Source: Streptomyces sp. ERV7 (GTDB taxonomy: Bacteria > Actinomycetota > Actinomycetes > Streptomycetales > Streptomycetaceae). Taken from it: a DNA stretch of 64,000 nt. Shown here in pieces: positions 1 through 8,196 of this stretch. A model generated the notes under the pieces. The model had not been told where the DNA came from. It made no database searches and saw only the letters and a list, made by a program, of their open reading frames with translations. The stretch is taken from positions 434,001-498,000 of the forward strand of contig NZ_LYOY01000029.1 in NCBI RefSeq assembly GCF_001653515.1, given 5' to 3'. The position numbers and the translations under genes are program-made. The stretch's first letter is position 1; every line of letters begins with the position of its first letter.

Positions 1-632
1 ATGAAGTTCAGCGCGTTGTCGATCTCGCGGGCCAGCTGCTCGTAGCGCTGGCCGGACGGGGACGTCTTCACGAAGTCCTGGTTCCAGGCGTGCACCTGGC
101 GCAGATCGGCGTAGCCGCCGGTGGTGAAGGCGCGGACCAGGTTGAGCGTGGAGGCGGAGGCGTTGTACATCCGCTTCAGGCGCTCGGGGTCCGGGATCCG
201 GGCGGCCTCGGTGAAGTCGAAGCCGTTGACGGAGTCGCCGCGGTAGGTCGGCAGGGTCACGCCGTCGCGGGTCTCGGTGCCCTTGGAGCGCGGCTTCGAG
301 TACTGCCCGGCGATCCGGCCGACCTTGACGACGGGCACGGACGCCGCGTACGTCAGCACGGCGCTCATCTGGAGCAGGGTCTTGAGCTTGGCCCGGATGT
401 GATCTGCCGACACGGCGTCGAACGCCTCGGCGCAGTCGCCGCCCTGGAGCAGGAACGCCTCGCCCTTGGCGACGGCCCCCATCCGGGCGCGCAGCTGGTC
501 GCACTCGCCCGCGAAGACGAGCGGCGGATACGACTCGAGGTCCGCGATCACATCGCGCAGAGCCTCGGCATCGGGGTACTCGGGCTGCTGCGCCGCGGGA
601 AGGTCACGCCAGGTGTTTACGTTCACGGTCAC
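1..632 (-). CDS. aroH: Class II DAHP synthase, N-terminal part (cut by window edge)
   Basis: Condenses phosphoenolpyruvate and erythrose-4-phosphate, the first step of the cytoplasmic shikimate pathway. About 210 N-terminal residues are visible; the C-terminus lies outside the window. The conserved class II stretches LLQGGDCAE, a KPRSK substrate loop and GDSVNGF are present in order. I chose GTG at 632 (VTVNVNTW) because it has a G-rich stretch just upstream; GTG at 626 in the same frame is possible. The next gene upstream is a divergent remnant at 792. Family assignment is secure; the choice of symbol (aroH versus aroG) is naming only. Confidence 0.93.
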   Translation of the reverse strand, partial: MTVNVNTWRDLPAAQQPEYPDAEALRDVIADLESYPPLVFAGECDQLRARMGAVAKGEAFLLQGGDCAEAFDAVSADHIRAKLKTLLQMSAVLTYAASVPVVKVGRIAGQYSKPRSKGTETRDGVTLPTYRGDSVNGFDFTEAARIPDPERLKRMYNASASTLNLVRAFTTGGYADLRQVHAWNQDFVKTSPSGQRYEQLAREIDNALNF

Positions 633-791
633 CCCCACAACCTTACGGGGTCCGCCAAGCCGTCCACTCGCATGACCACCTTATGAGACACGCGGACGAC
701 CGCCCGGTGACCGGAGCCGATCGGCTGCCTGTTAACCTCTGCCCGTTTCGGAAGTGCTTCAGAAATCAACAGAGCGATGCAGGGGTGGGCG

Positions 792-905
792 TTGAAGCGG
801 AGTCACCGCAGAGACCGCAAGAAGAAGCTGATCGCTTACGGAGTGAGCACGGCGGTCGTCGCCGGTGCGGCGATCACCGGCCTGGCGGTGGCCTCGCCCC
901 GTCCC
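792..905 (+). pseudogene. Remnant of a secreted protein gene (signal peptide only)
   Basis: TTG at 792 has an AGGGG ribosome site at 781-785 and opens a frame with a very basic N-terminus (KRSHRRDRKKK), a hydrophobic segment and an Ala-x-Ala-like end, a typical signal peptide or anchor. Around 897-905 sensible coding stops, and the frame continues only as the antisense of pfkA, whose stop codon is at 906-908. No mature domain follows. I infer the 5' end of a secreted or membrane protein gene whose remainder was deleted up to the pfkA stop. An in-frame ATG at 777 is a less well supported start. The original protein family is not recognised. Confidence 0.5.
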
Positions 906-1934
906 TCAGCCGAAGAACACCCCCACCTCCGCGTACAGCTCCGGGTCCACCGTCTTCAGCCGCGCCGTCGCCTCCGCGATCGGCACCCGGACGATGTCCG
1001 TGCCCCGCAGCGCCACCATCTTGCCGAAGTCGCCGTCCCGTACCGCCTCGATCGCGTGCAGACCGAAGCGCGTGGCCAGCCAGCGGTCGAAGGCGCTGGG
1101 GGTGCCACCGCGCTGGACGTGGCCCAGGACCGTGGTCCTGGCCTCCTTGCCCGTGCGCTTCTCGATCTCCTTGGCCAGCCACTCCCCCACGCCCGACAGC
1201 CGCACATGGCCGAAGGAGTCGAGCGTCTGGTCCTTCAGGACCATGTCGCCGTCCTTCGGCATGGCGCCCTCGGCGACCACCACGATCGGTGCGTACGACG
1301 CCTTGAAGCGGGAGGTGATCCAGCCGCAGACCTGGTCGACGTCGAAGCGCTGCTCGGGGATGAGGATGACGTTGGCGCCGCCCGCCAGACCCGAGTGGAG
1401 CGCGATCCAGCCCGCGTGGCGGCCCATCACCTCGACGACCAGGACCCGCATGTGCGACTCGGCCGTGGTGTGGAGGCGGTCGATGGCCTCCGTCGCGATA
1501 CCGACGGCCGTGTCGAAGCCGAAGGTGTAGTCCGTGGCGGAGAGGTCGTTGTCGATGGTCTTCGGCACGCCGACGCACTTCACGCCGTACTCGTCGCTGA
1601 GCCGGGCCGCGACCCCCAGGGTGTCCTCGCCGCCGATCGCGATCATCGCGTCGACCTCGTGCTTGGCGAGGTTCTCCTTGATGCGGCGCACCCCGTCCTC
1701 GGCCTTGAGCGGGTTGGTGCGCGAGGAGCCGAGGATGGTGCCGCCGCGGGGCAGGATGCCGCGCACGGTGGGGATGTCCAGCTTGACGGTGTCCCCCTCC
1801 AGCGGGCCGCGCCAGCCGTCCTTGAACCCGGTGAAGTCAAAGCCGTACTCCTGCACGCCCTTGCGGACGACGCCCCGGATGACGGCGTTGAGCCCGGGGC
1901 AGTCACCGCCTCCGGTCAGTACTCCGACCCGCAT
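906..1934 (-). CDS. pfkA: 6-phosphofructokinase, PPi-type signature
   Basis: Phosphorylates fructose-6-phosphate in glycolysis. The product has 342 residues. It opens with the phosphate-binding loop GGGDCPGLN, then has GGEDT where E. coli ATP-PFK has GGDGS, then PKTIDND carrying the catalytic Asp. The Asp at the Gly104 position and the Lys at the Gly124 position are the residues associated with pyrophosphate-using enzymes, yet some closely related actinomycete enzymes are reported to use ATP, so the phosphoryl donor cannot be settled from sequence. Start ATG 1934 has GAAGGGAC just upstream. Two dyads lie in the upstream region at 1999-2016 and 2040-2053. The stop abuts the remnant at 792-905. 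Confidence 0.95.
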   Translation of the reverse strand: MRVGVLTGGGDCPGLNAVIRGVVRKGVQEYGFDFTGFKDGWRGPLEGDTVKLDIPTVRGILPRGGTILGSSRTNPLKAEDGVRRIKENLAKHEVDAMIAIGGEDTLGVAARLSDEYGVKCVGVPKTIDNDLSATDYTFGFDTAVGIATEAIDRLHTTAESHMRVLVVEVMGRHAGWIALHSGLAGGANVILIPEQRFDVDQVCGWITSRFKASYAPIVVVAEGAMPKDGDMVLKDQTLDSFGHVRLSGVGEWLAKEIEKRTGKEARTTVLGHVQRGGTPSAFDRWLATRFGLHAIEAVRDGDFGKMVALRGTDIVRVPIAEATARLKTVDPELYAEVGVFFG

Positions 1935-1998
1935 GGAATTGTCCCTTCGCCGTGACGGACACATCGAAGCCCTCGAAGGCCTCCACGGGTCACGCTAA

Positions 1999-2053
1999 GG
2001 GTGACGCAGGTCACCCCGGGATGGGGCGAAAGGTCAATTCCTTGAATTCAAGG
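1999..2053 (-). promoter_or_regulatory. Two palindromes upstream of pfkA
   Basis: GGGTGAC-gcag-GTCACCC (1999-2016) is a 7-bp-arm dyad, and CCTTGAATTCAAGG (2040-2053) is a perfect 14-bp palindrome. Both lie in the leader or promoter region of pfkA, 65 to 120 bp before its start. I do not recognise the regulator; operator function is inferred from symmetry and position. Confidence 0.4.
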
Positions 2054-2111
2054 GGCTGTTGACGGGTGGTCATTCACTCGTACGAGCGGAGCACGGCCAT
2101 GCGCGGGGGGC

Positions 2112-2783
2112 TCACACCTCGTCGAGGCCCTGCTCTATCGCGTACCTCACCAGCTCCACGCGGTTGTGGAGCTGGAGCTTGCCCAGGGTGTTCTGGACGT
2201 GGTTCTGGACGGTCCGGTGCGAGATCACCAGACGCTCGGCGATCTGCTTGTACGACAGGCCCTTGGCGACCAGGCGCAGCACCTCGGTCTCGCGCTCGGT
2301 GAGCTGCGGGGCCTTCGGCTCGTCGGCGGCGGCGGGCGCGGGGTCCGAGGCCAGCCGGCGGTACTCACCGAGGACGAGGCCGGCCAGACCCGGGGTGAAC
2401 ACCGGGTCGCCGGCCGCCGTGCGCCGCACCGCGTCGGTGAGCTCCTCGGTGCTCGCCGACTTCAGCAGATAGCCGGTGGCCCCGGACTTCACCGCCTCCA
2501 GGACGTCCGCGTGCTCGCCGGAGGCGGACAGCACCAGGACCCTGAGCGCCGGGTTGGCACCGACCAGTTCCTTGCACACCTGGACGCCCGGCATCCCGGG
2601 CAGATTGAGGTCCAGGACCAGCACGTCGGGGGTGACCGCCTGGGCGCGGCGGACCGCCTGCGGGCCGTCGCCCGCGGTGGCCACCACGTCGAACCCGGCG
2701 GCCGCCAGGTCGCGCGCCACCGCGTCGCGCCACATCGGGTGGTCGTCGACCACCATGACCTTCACCGTCTGCTGCTCACTCAT
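2112..2783 (-). CDS. NarL/LuxR-family response regulator
   Basis: A 223-residue DNA-binding regulator. The N-terminal receiver has the acidic pair DD (VVDDHP), phospho-acceptor Asp in VLDLNLPGM and conserved Lys in LLKSAS. The C-terminal LuxR-type helix-turn-helix contains LTERETEVLRLVAKGLS and HRTVQNHV. Its ATG overlaps the TGA of the upstream sensor kinase (ATGA at 2780-2783), so the two are translationally coupled partners. The signal and targets are unknown. Family confidence is high. Confidence 0.94.
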   Translation of the reverse strand: MSEQQTVKVMVVDDHPMWRDAVARDLAAAGFDVVATAGDGPQAVRRAQAVTPDVLVLDLNLPGMPGVQVCKELVGANPALRVLVLSASGEHADVLEAVKSGATGYLLKSASTEELTDAVRRTAAGDPVFTPGLAGLVLGEYRRLASDPAPAAADEPKAPQLTERETEVLRLVAKGLSYKQIAERLVISHRTVQNHVQNTLGKLQLHNRVELVRYAIEQGLDEV

Positions 2784-4000
2784 GCCTTCGCCTTCCCCCG
2801 TGGAACCTTCAGTTCTACTTCTGTCCCCTGGCCCGGCACCGAGATCAGCTCGGCGGTGCCGCCCAGGTCCCGCAGCCGGCCGCGGATCGAGAGGGCGACG
2901 CCCATGCGCCCCTCCCCCTCGGCCTGTGCGAGCCGGCCCTCCGGGATGCCGGGACCGTCGTCCCGTACCGTCACGATCACTTCGTCCCCCCAGTCCTCCA
3001 CCAGGATCCAGGCCTGGGCGGAGTCCCCCGCGTGTCTGCGGACATTGTCCAGCGCGGCACTGACAGCGGCCGCGAGCTCGCGTGCGGCCGGGGGCGCGAG
3101 CATCACCGGAGCGCCCGGTTCCGCGAGCGAGACCCGTGATCCGGCGTGCGGGGCGAGCAGGGTGCGCAGATCGACCTCGGCCCCTTCGGCCTCCGGCCGC
3201 CCGTCGTCGGCGTCGTATTCGACCGTCCGGACCAGGGCGCCGAGCGCCGGGTCCTCGGACGCGCGGGTGGTGGGCACCAGACCGCTGGAGACCAGGGTGC
3301 GCAGCGCGACCTCCTGCTCCCCGGCCATCCTGCCGAGCTCGGCCGCCTCGCCGCCGAGCGCGGTGCCGCGCCGCTGCACCATGGCGAGGACCTGGAGCAC
3401 GCTGTCGTGGATGTCCCGGGCCAGCCGCTCCCGCTCCCGGGTCGCCGCCTCGATCTCCAGCGCGCGGGCGAGGGTCGCCTCGCTCGCGCGGGCGACCTCC
3501 ACCACGTAACCGATGGCGATGGAGGCGACCCAGACGAGCAGGACGTTGTGGAGGGTGTCCCGGGTGGGGTTGCCGCGCTCGACCAGGTTGGCGGCGGCGA
3601 CCAGCGAGGAGGCGAAGGCGGCCCAGCGCCAGCCGCCCTTGATCGCGAACGCGAGCACCGAGCCCGCCGCCCATATGGTCGGCAGGGTCGGGCCGTCCAC
3701 CGACTGCGCGTCGGCGTCCGCCAGCGGGGTGAGCAGGATGCCGGTGAGGGCGATCGTCAGGTCCACGCCGAGGAACCGCTTGGTGCAGCTCGCCGCGTTC
3801 GCCACCCGGGGCAGCGTCGCCAGCGTCCACACCGCGAGCAGCGACAGGAAGACGACGCCCACCCAGGCGCGCTCGAAGTGGCGGTACTCCGACACGAAGA
3901 TCAGTACCGCGTAGAGCATCGTGAGGACGCGGTACGCGGTGAGCGCGCGCCACAGCGGCAGCTCGACGGACATCCTGATGACGCGCTCGCGCTTCGCCAT
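2780..4000 (-). CDS. Membrane sensor histidine kinase (MacS-like, HisKA_3)
   Basis: About 406 residues. Roughly the first 170 form several hydrophobic segments without a large extracellular loop, the arrangement of the MacS-type N-terminal domain. The phosphorylation motif RERLARDIHDSVLQ follows, then an HATPase domain with N-box ALDNVRRH and G-box RDDGPGIPEG. It should phosphorylate the coupled regulator at 2112-2783. I placed the start at ATG 4000 with AGGGG upstream; an in-frame TTG at 4009 is possible. Function is clear at family level, while the sensed signal is unknown. Confidence 0.92.
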   Translation of the reverse strand: MAKRERVIRMSVELPLWRALTAYRVLTMLYAVLIFVSEYRHFERAWVGVVFLSLLAVWTLATLPRVANAASCTKRFLGVDLTIALTGILLTPLADADAQSVDGPTLPTIWAAGSVLAFAIKGGWRWAAFASSLVAAANLVERGNPTRDTLHNVLLVWVASIAIGYVVEVARASEATLARALEIEAATRERERLARDIHDSVLQVLAMVQRRGTALGGEAAELGRMAGEQEVALRTLVSSGLVPTTRASEDPALGALVRTVEYDADDGRPEAEGAEVDLRTLLAPHAGSRVSLAEPGAPVMLAPPAARELAAAVSAALDNVRRHAGDSAQAWILVEDWGDEVIVTVRDDGPGIPEGRLAQAEGEGRMGVALSIRGRLRDLGGTAELISVPGQGTEVELKVPRGKAKA

Positions 4001-4048
4001 GCTCCCCAACCCCTGAACGAACGAAGCGGCCAGACCTACCGGAAGACC

Positions 4049-4827
4049 CTAGTCGCCGGGCTGCTCCGCCCGCTTGGCCTGCTCGGCCTCGCGGGCCCGC
4101 TCGGCCCGGTCGGCCGCCTTCTCCTCGTCGGCCCTGCGCTTGGCCTCGTCCGCGATCTGGCGCTTGGCCGCGGTCGCGTAGATGTCCACGTACTCCTGGC
4201 CGGAGAGCTTCATGATCTCGTACATGACCTCGTCGGTCACCGAGCGCAGGATGAAGCGGTCGCCCTCCATGCCGTGGTAGCGGCTGAAGTCGAGCGGCTT
4301 GCCGATGCGGATGCCCGGGCGCATCAGCTTGGGCATCACCTTGCCGGGCGGCTGGATCTTCTCGGTGTCGATCATCGCGACGGGGATCACCGGCGCACCG
4401 GTGGCGAGCGCCACGCGCGCGAGGCCGCCGGGCTTGCCCCGGTAGAGGCGGCCGTCGGGCGAGCGGGTGCCCTCCGGGTAGATCCCGAACAGCTCCCCGC
4501 GCTCCAGGACCTCGATGCCGCTCTTGATGGCCGCCTCGCCCGCGCCGCGCGCGCCCGAGCGGTCCACCGGGAGCTGGCCGACGCCCTTGAAGAAGGCGGC
4601 GGTGAGCTTGCCCTTCACACCGGGCGAGGTGAAGTACTCCGCCTTGGCGATGAACGTCACCTTGCGGTCGAGGACCGCCGGCAGGAAGAACGAGTCCGAG
4701 AAGGAGAGGTGGTTGCTGGCGAGGATCGCCGGCCCCTCGGCGGGAATGTTTTCGAGGCCTCCACCCAGGGCCTGAAGGCAAGCTTCAGCGACCCGCCGAT
4801 GGAGAACTTCATAGCGCCGTAGATCAA
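4049..4827 (-). pseudogene. 1-acyl-glycerol-3-phosphate acyltransferase (PlsC family), frameshifted
   Basis: A membrane-associated acyltransferase of phospholipid synthesis. The N-terminus (from TTG 4827 or ATG 4812: MKFSIGGSLKLAFRPWVE) and the rest are in different frames. At 4756-4761 the minus strand reads GAG GCC TCG; one extra G (GAG GGC CTC) restores GLENIPAEG and the open frame to 4049. The HX4D catalytic motif NHLSFSD (4694-4711) and the YPEGTRS motif both lie in the second frame. The internal GTG at 4660 starts downstream of HX4D, so a re-initiated product would lack the catalytic His and Asp. A G-run sequencing error is as likely as a true mutation. The C-terminal tail is charged and Ala/Lys/Glu-rich. 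Confidence 0.85.
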
Positions 4828-4981
4828 CTCGGATGCCTTCCCTATGTCTGTCGAACAGACCTTAACCCGTGTGGGACCCGGCCTCCCGCGCGCGGGCCGG
4901 TGACGGCTCTGGTCGGTGTCAGTCCGGTCGCGTACCGTGAAGTACGACTCCCCCGCCCCTGCTCATGAACAGGAGATCCCG

Positions 4982-5761
4982 GTGCCCGTCCTCCCTGGAG
5001 CCGAGCCGTTCCGCCACGAGGGCGGAGAGGTCGGCGTCCTCCTCTGTCACGGCTTCACCGGTTCCCCGCAGTCGCTGCGCCCCTGGGCCGACTTCCTGGC
5101 CGAGCGCGGCCTCACCGTCGAGCTGCCGCTGCTGCCCGGACACGGCACCCGCTGGCAGGACATGCAGCTCACCGGCTGGCAGGACTGGTACGCGGAAGTG
5201 GACCGTGCGCTGCGCGACCTGCGGGAGCGGTGCGGCCAGGTCTTCGTCTTCGGGCTCTCCATGGGCGGCGCGCTGGCGCTGCGCCTCGCGGCCAGGCACG
5301 GGGACGCGGTCAGCGGCGTCGTGGTGGTCAACCCGGGCAACAAGGTGCACGGCCTCGCGGCGCACGCGCTGCCGGTCGTACGGCACTTCGTGCGCTCCAC
5401 CAAGGGGATCGCCAGCGACATCGCCAAGGAGGGCTCGGTGGAGGTGGGGTACGACAGGGTGCCGCTGCACTCGGCGCACGCCCTGCGCAACCTCTTCCGG
5501 CTCGTCGACCGCGAGCTGCCGCAGGTCACCCAGCCGATGCTGCTGCTGCACAGCCCGCAGGACCATGTGGTGCCGCCGGCCGACTCGGCACGGATCCTCA
5601 GCCGGGTCTCGTCCACGGACGTCACCGAGATCCTCCTGGAACAGAGCTACCACGTGGCGACGTTGGACCACGATGCGGAGCGGATCTTCGAGGAGAGTTA
5701 CGCGTTCATCGGCCGCCTCGCTCCGAGCGTCGGGAAGAAGGGGAGCACGACCGGTGGCTGA
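4982..5761 (+). CDS. Alpha/beta hydrolase (esterase / monoacylglycerol lipase type)
   Basis: A 259-residue serine hydrolase resembling bacterial carboxylesterases and monoacylglycerol lipases. The oxyanion HGF of LLCHGFTGSP, the nucleophile elbow GLSMGG, the acid in SPQDHVVPP and the histidine in SYHVATLDHD are all visible. GTG at 4982 is preceded by AGGAG at 4971-4975, which decides the start. Its last codons overlap the next gene by 8 nt, so the two are co-translated. The acyltransferase upstream on the opposite strand suggests a lipid-metabolism setting, which is inference. Confidence 0.9.
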   Translation: MPVLPGAEPFRHEGGEVGVLLCHGFTGSPQSLRPWADFLAERGLTVELPLLPGHGTRWQDMQLTGWQDWYAEVDRALRDLRERCGQVFVFGLSMGGALALRLAARHGDAVSGVVVVNPGNKVHGLAAHALPVVRHFVRSTKGIASDIAKEGSVEVGYDRVPLHSAHALRNLFRLVDRELPQVTQPMLLLHSPQDHVVPPADSARILSRVSSTDVTEILLEQSYHVATLDHDAERIFEESYAFIGRLAPSVGKKGSTTGG

Positions 5762-6308
5762 GCACGACGCGGACCGCGAGCCGCAGCCGATCGACGAGGA
5801 GGCTGCGTGGGCGGCGATCGTGGCGGGGTACGGCGACGAGCCGTCCGACCCGCCGGGCAGCAAGCCGTTCAAGTCGGTGGAGGACCTGGCGCTGCTTGAG
5901 GGCGAGCGCAACGGCGCGCCCGAGGCGCCGGCGGCCCCGGAGCCGCCCGAGCCCGAGCCCAAGCCGCTGGGCAGCTCGGTGGTCTTCGCGCCCGGTGTGG
6001 GCGGGCCGCGCGACTTCAAGGTGGCGGAGCCGTCCGACGACGACCTGGACGACACCGACGAGGGCCACTTCGTCCCGCCGGAGCCGCCGCCGCTGCCGGA
6101 GTCGGACGTCACGGCGAAGTTCGCCTGGCTCGCGGTGATCGGCGGCCCGCTGCTGATGCTGCTCGCGGCGGTGCTCCAGTGGGAGTTCACCTGGTGGCTC
6201 ACCACGCTGGGCGTGGGCGGCTTCATCGGGGGCTTCGCCACCCTGGTCGCCCGGATGAAGCCGGACGACGAGGACGAGGACGACCCGGGGCGGGGCGCGG
6301 TCGTCTGA
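5754..6308 (+). CDS. Acidic, proline-rich membrane protein with two C-terminal membrane segments
   Basis: A 184-residue protein of unknown function. The first 115 residues are acidic and Pro/Glu-rich and probably disordered. Two hydrophobic segments follow (about residues 122-142 and 148-168), ending in a short acidic tail. It starts with GTG 5754 inside the last codons of the esterase gene (8-nt overlap). This family recurs next to this esterase in streptomycetes as I recall it; no catalytic motif is visible. Confidence 0.85.
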   Translation: MAEHDADREPQPIDEEAAWAAIVAGYGDEPSDPPGSKPFKSVEDLALLEGERNGAPEAPAAPEPPEPEPKPLGSSVVFAPGVGGPRDFKVAEPSDDDLDDTDEGHFVPPEPPPLPESDVTAKFAWLAVIGGPLLMLLAAVLQWEFTWWLTTLGVGGFIGGFATLVARMKPDDEDEDDPGRGAVV

Positions 6309-6352
6309 CCGCGGGCCCGGTCCCGGGGCGGCCGGAAAGGTGACGAGGAGCC

Positions 6353-7102
6353 CTAGACCGGGACCCGCAGGGCCGCCAGGACCGGCAGATGGTCCGTGGC
6401 CGCCCTGAGGTCGGCCCCGCTCACCCCGGCCAGCCCCGCTGTGGGGACCCCGCACCCCAGCACCTCCACCCCCTCGGTCGCGAAGATCGCGTCGATGCGC
6501 TGATGCGGGTCGGCCGGGGTCGAGGTGTGCTCGGTGCCCCAGGGGCGTACCGCCCAGCAGTCCTGGAGGCCGTCCGCCAGGCGGCGGAACGCGCGGCCGT
6601 CGGGGCGGTCGTTGAGGTCGCCGCCCGCGATCGCGTGGGACACGTCCAGCGCCGCGAGGTGGTCGAGCAGCAGCCCCGCCTGAGTGTGGCGCTCGTCCGC
6701 CTGGAGGCTCAGATGGCAGCTCAGGACGCCCAGCCGGGCGCCCCCGACCCGTACCACCGCCGACGCGAAGCCGCGCCGGTGCAGACCGGGCGTGAGCGGG
6801 AGCAGGACGTCCTCGGTGCGCTCGACCGTCGCCCGCAGCGAGCACAGCAGCAGCGGCCCCGCGGCCGTGGCGCCGCCGCTGAGGACCACGAGGTCGCTCG
6901 CCGCCGCGAGCCGTGCCGCGGCCTTGCGCCAGCGGAAGAAGCGCGGCGCCTCCTGGATCAGCACGAGGTCGGGGTCGCAGGCGCGGATGACCCGGGCCAG
7001 CGCCGCGTTGTCGTCGCGCATCGAGCGGATGTTGTAGCTGAGGACGCGGATCACGGCCGAGCCGTTCTCCGTACGGGACTCGGGAAGATCGGTGAGCGGC
7101 AT
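6353..7102 (-). CDS. Endonuclease/exonuclease/phosphatase (EEP) family protein
   Basis: A 249-residue cytoplasmic-looking protein with the EEP fold signatures: LSYNIRSM near the start, the metal-binding Glu in LIQEAP, GGDLNDRP in the middle and the catalytic DHLPV near the end. No signal peptide is seen, which argues against a secreted nuclease. The substrate could be DNA, RNA, a nucleotide or a phosphoester lipid. Start ATG 7102 has a weak ribosome site; ATG 7114 and an internal GTG just before VIRVLSYN are alternatives. Confidence 0.85.
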   Translation of the reverse strand: MPLTDLPESRTENGSAVIRVLSYNIRSMRDDNAALARVIRACDPDLVLIQEAPRFFRWRKAAARLAAASDLVVLSGGATAAGPLLLCSLRATVERTEDVLLPLTPGLHRRGFASAVVRVGGARLGVLSCHLSLQADERHTQAGLLLDHLAALDVSHAIAGGDLNDRPDGRAFRRLADGLQDCWAVRPWGTEHTSTPADPHQRIDAIFATEGVEVLGCGVPTAGLAGVSGADLRAATDHLPVLAALRVPV

Positions 7103-7119
7103 GGGGCACAACATAGAGC

Positions 7120-7156
7120 AGCGCCCGCCGCGTCCGTGAGGGACGCGGCGGGCGCT
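7120..7156 (-). terminator. Hairpin terminator after glkA
   Basis: A perfect 16-bp inverted repeat (7120-7135 and 7141-7156) with a 5-nt loop sits 30 bp past the glkA stop. No long T-run follows, as is usual for Streptomyces terminators. Confidence 0.75.
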
Positions 7157-7188
7157 CAACTGCCGTGCGGCCGTGCGGAACCCGGGGC

Positions 7189-8130
7189 TCAGCCCTGGCG
7201 GGCCAGGTCCGCCGCGCCGACGAGACCGGCCTTGTTGCCGAGCTGGGCGGCGAGCACCTGCGCGTGCGGCCGCCACTGGCCGCCGATCAGCCAGCGCCGG
7301 AACGACTTGCGGATGGGGTCGAGGACCAGCTCGCCCTCGTCCGAGACGCCGCCGCCGACGATGAACGCCGAGGGGTCGAAGAGCGAGGCCAGGTCGGCCA
7401 GGCCCGCGCCCGCCCAGCGGGCCAGCTCGCGGAAGGAGTCCACCGCGACCAGGTCGCCCTGGCGGGCGGCCGCACTGATGTGCTTGCCCTCGATGCCCTC
7501 GATGGTGCCGTCGCCGAGGCCGAGGAGGATCTCCGCGTTCTCGGGGGTCGCGTTGGCGCGCTGGCGGGCGTACCGCACGAGCGCGCGCCCCGAGGCGTAC
7601 TGCTCCCAGCAGCCCTGGCTGCCGCAGCCGCACAGCAGCCCGTCGGGCACCACGCGGATGTGGCCGAACTCGGCGGCCACGCCGAAGCGTCCGCGGCGCA
7701 GCTTGTTGCCGATGATGATGCCGCCGCCCAGGCCCGTGCCGAGGGTGATGCAGATGACGTCCTCGTGGCCCTGGCCCGCGCCGAACCGGTACTCGCCCCA
7801 GGCCGCCGCGTTGGCGTCGTTCTCGACGACCACGGGCAGCCCGACCCGCTGCTCGACCTTGTCCTTCAGCGGCTCGTGGCGCCAGTGGATGTTGGGTGCG
7901 AAGAGCACGGTGGCGCGCTTGTCGTCGACGTATCCGGCCGCGCCGATGCCGACGGCGTCGATGTCGGTCCCCTTGCCGGCCCCTTCGACCGCGGCGCAGA
8001 TCGCGTCCACGATGGCGTCAGCGGTCGGCGGCGTGGGCACGGTGTGCGTCTCGAGGATGTGGCCCTCCTCGTCGACCACTCCCGCCGCGATCTTGGTGCC
8101 GCCGATGTCGACGCCGATGGTGAGTCCCAT
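7189..8130 (-). CDS. glkA: Glucokinase, ROK family
   Basis: Phosphorylates glucose; in Streptomyces GlkA also mediates carbon catabolite repression. The product is 313 residues. It has the phosphate loop VDIGGTK at the N-terminus, the sugar-binding ENDANAAAWGE, and the ROK zinc motif CGCGSQGCWE. ATG 8130 follows GAGGG at a good distance and fixes the start, excluding a longer frame reaching 8169. It is last in a minus-strand string that includes the DUF5304 gene at 8197; the S. coelicolor counterpart of that gene (SCO2127) has been linked to glucose-kinase-dependent repression. Confidence 0.96.
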   Translation of the reverse strand: MGLTIGVDIGGTKIAAGVVDEEGHILETHTVPTPPTADAIVDAICAAVEGAGKGTDIDAVGIGAAGYVDDKRATVLFAPNIHWRHEPLKDKVEQRVGLPVVVENDANAAAWGEYRFGAGQGHEDVICITLGTGLGGGIIIGNKLRRGRFGVAAEFGHIRVVPDGLLCGCGSQGCWEQYASGRALVRYARQRANATPENAEILLGLGDGTIEGIEGKHISAAARQGDLVAVDSFRELARWAGAGLADLASLFDPSAFIVGGGVSDEGELVLDPIRKSFRRWLIGGQWRPHAQVLAAQLGNKAGLVGAADLARQG

Positions 8131-8196
8131 TAAGTCCCTCAGTTTTCGGTCGAGCCCCGCTAAGGCCAACCGTACCCGAGGGCGGGCACCCGTCAG

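Noticed and set aside
777..1955. Long plus-strand frame of 392 codons
   Set aside because: Beyond about 905 it is only the antisense of pfkA; the only credible part is the signal-peptide remnant.
2112..4781. Minus-strand frame of 889 codons that appears to join the response regulator to upstream sequence
   Set aside because: Only the last 223 codons are the response regulator; the rest is an out-of-frame reading of the kinase and acyltransferase genes.
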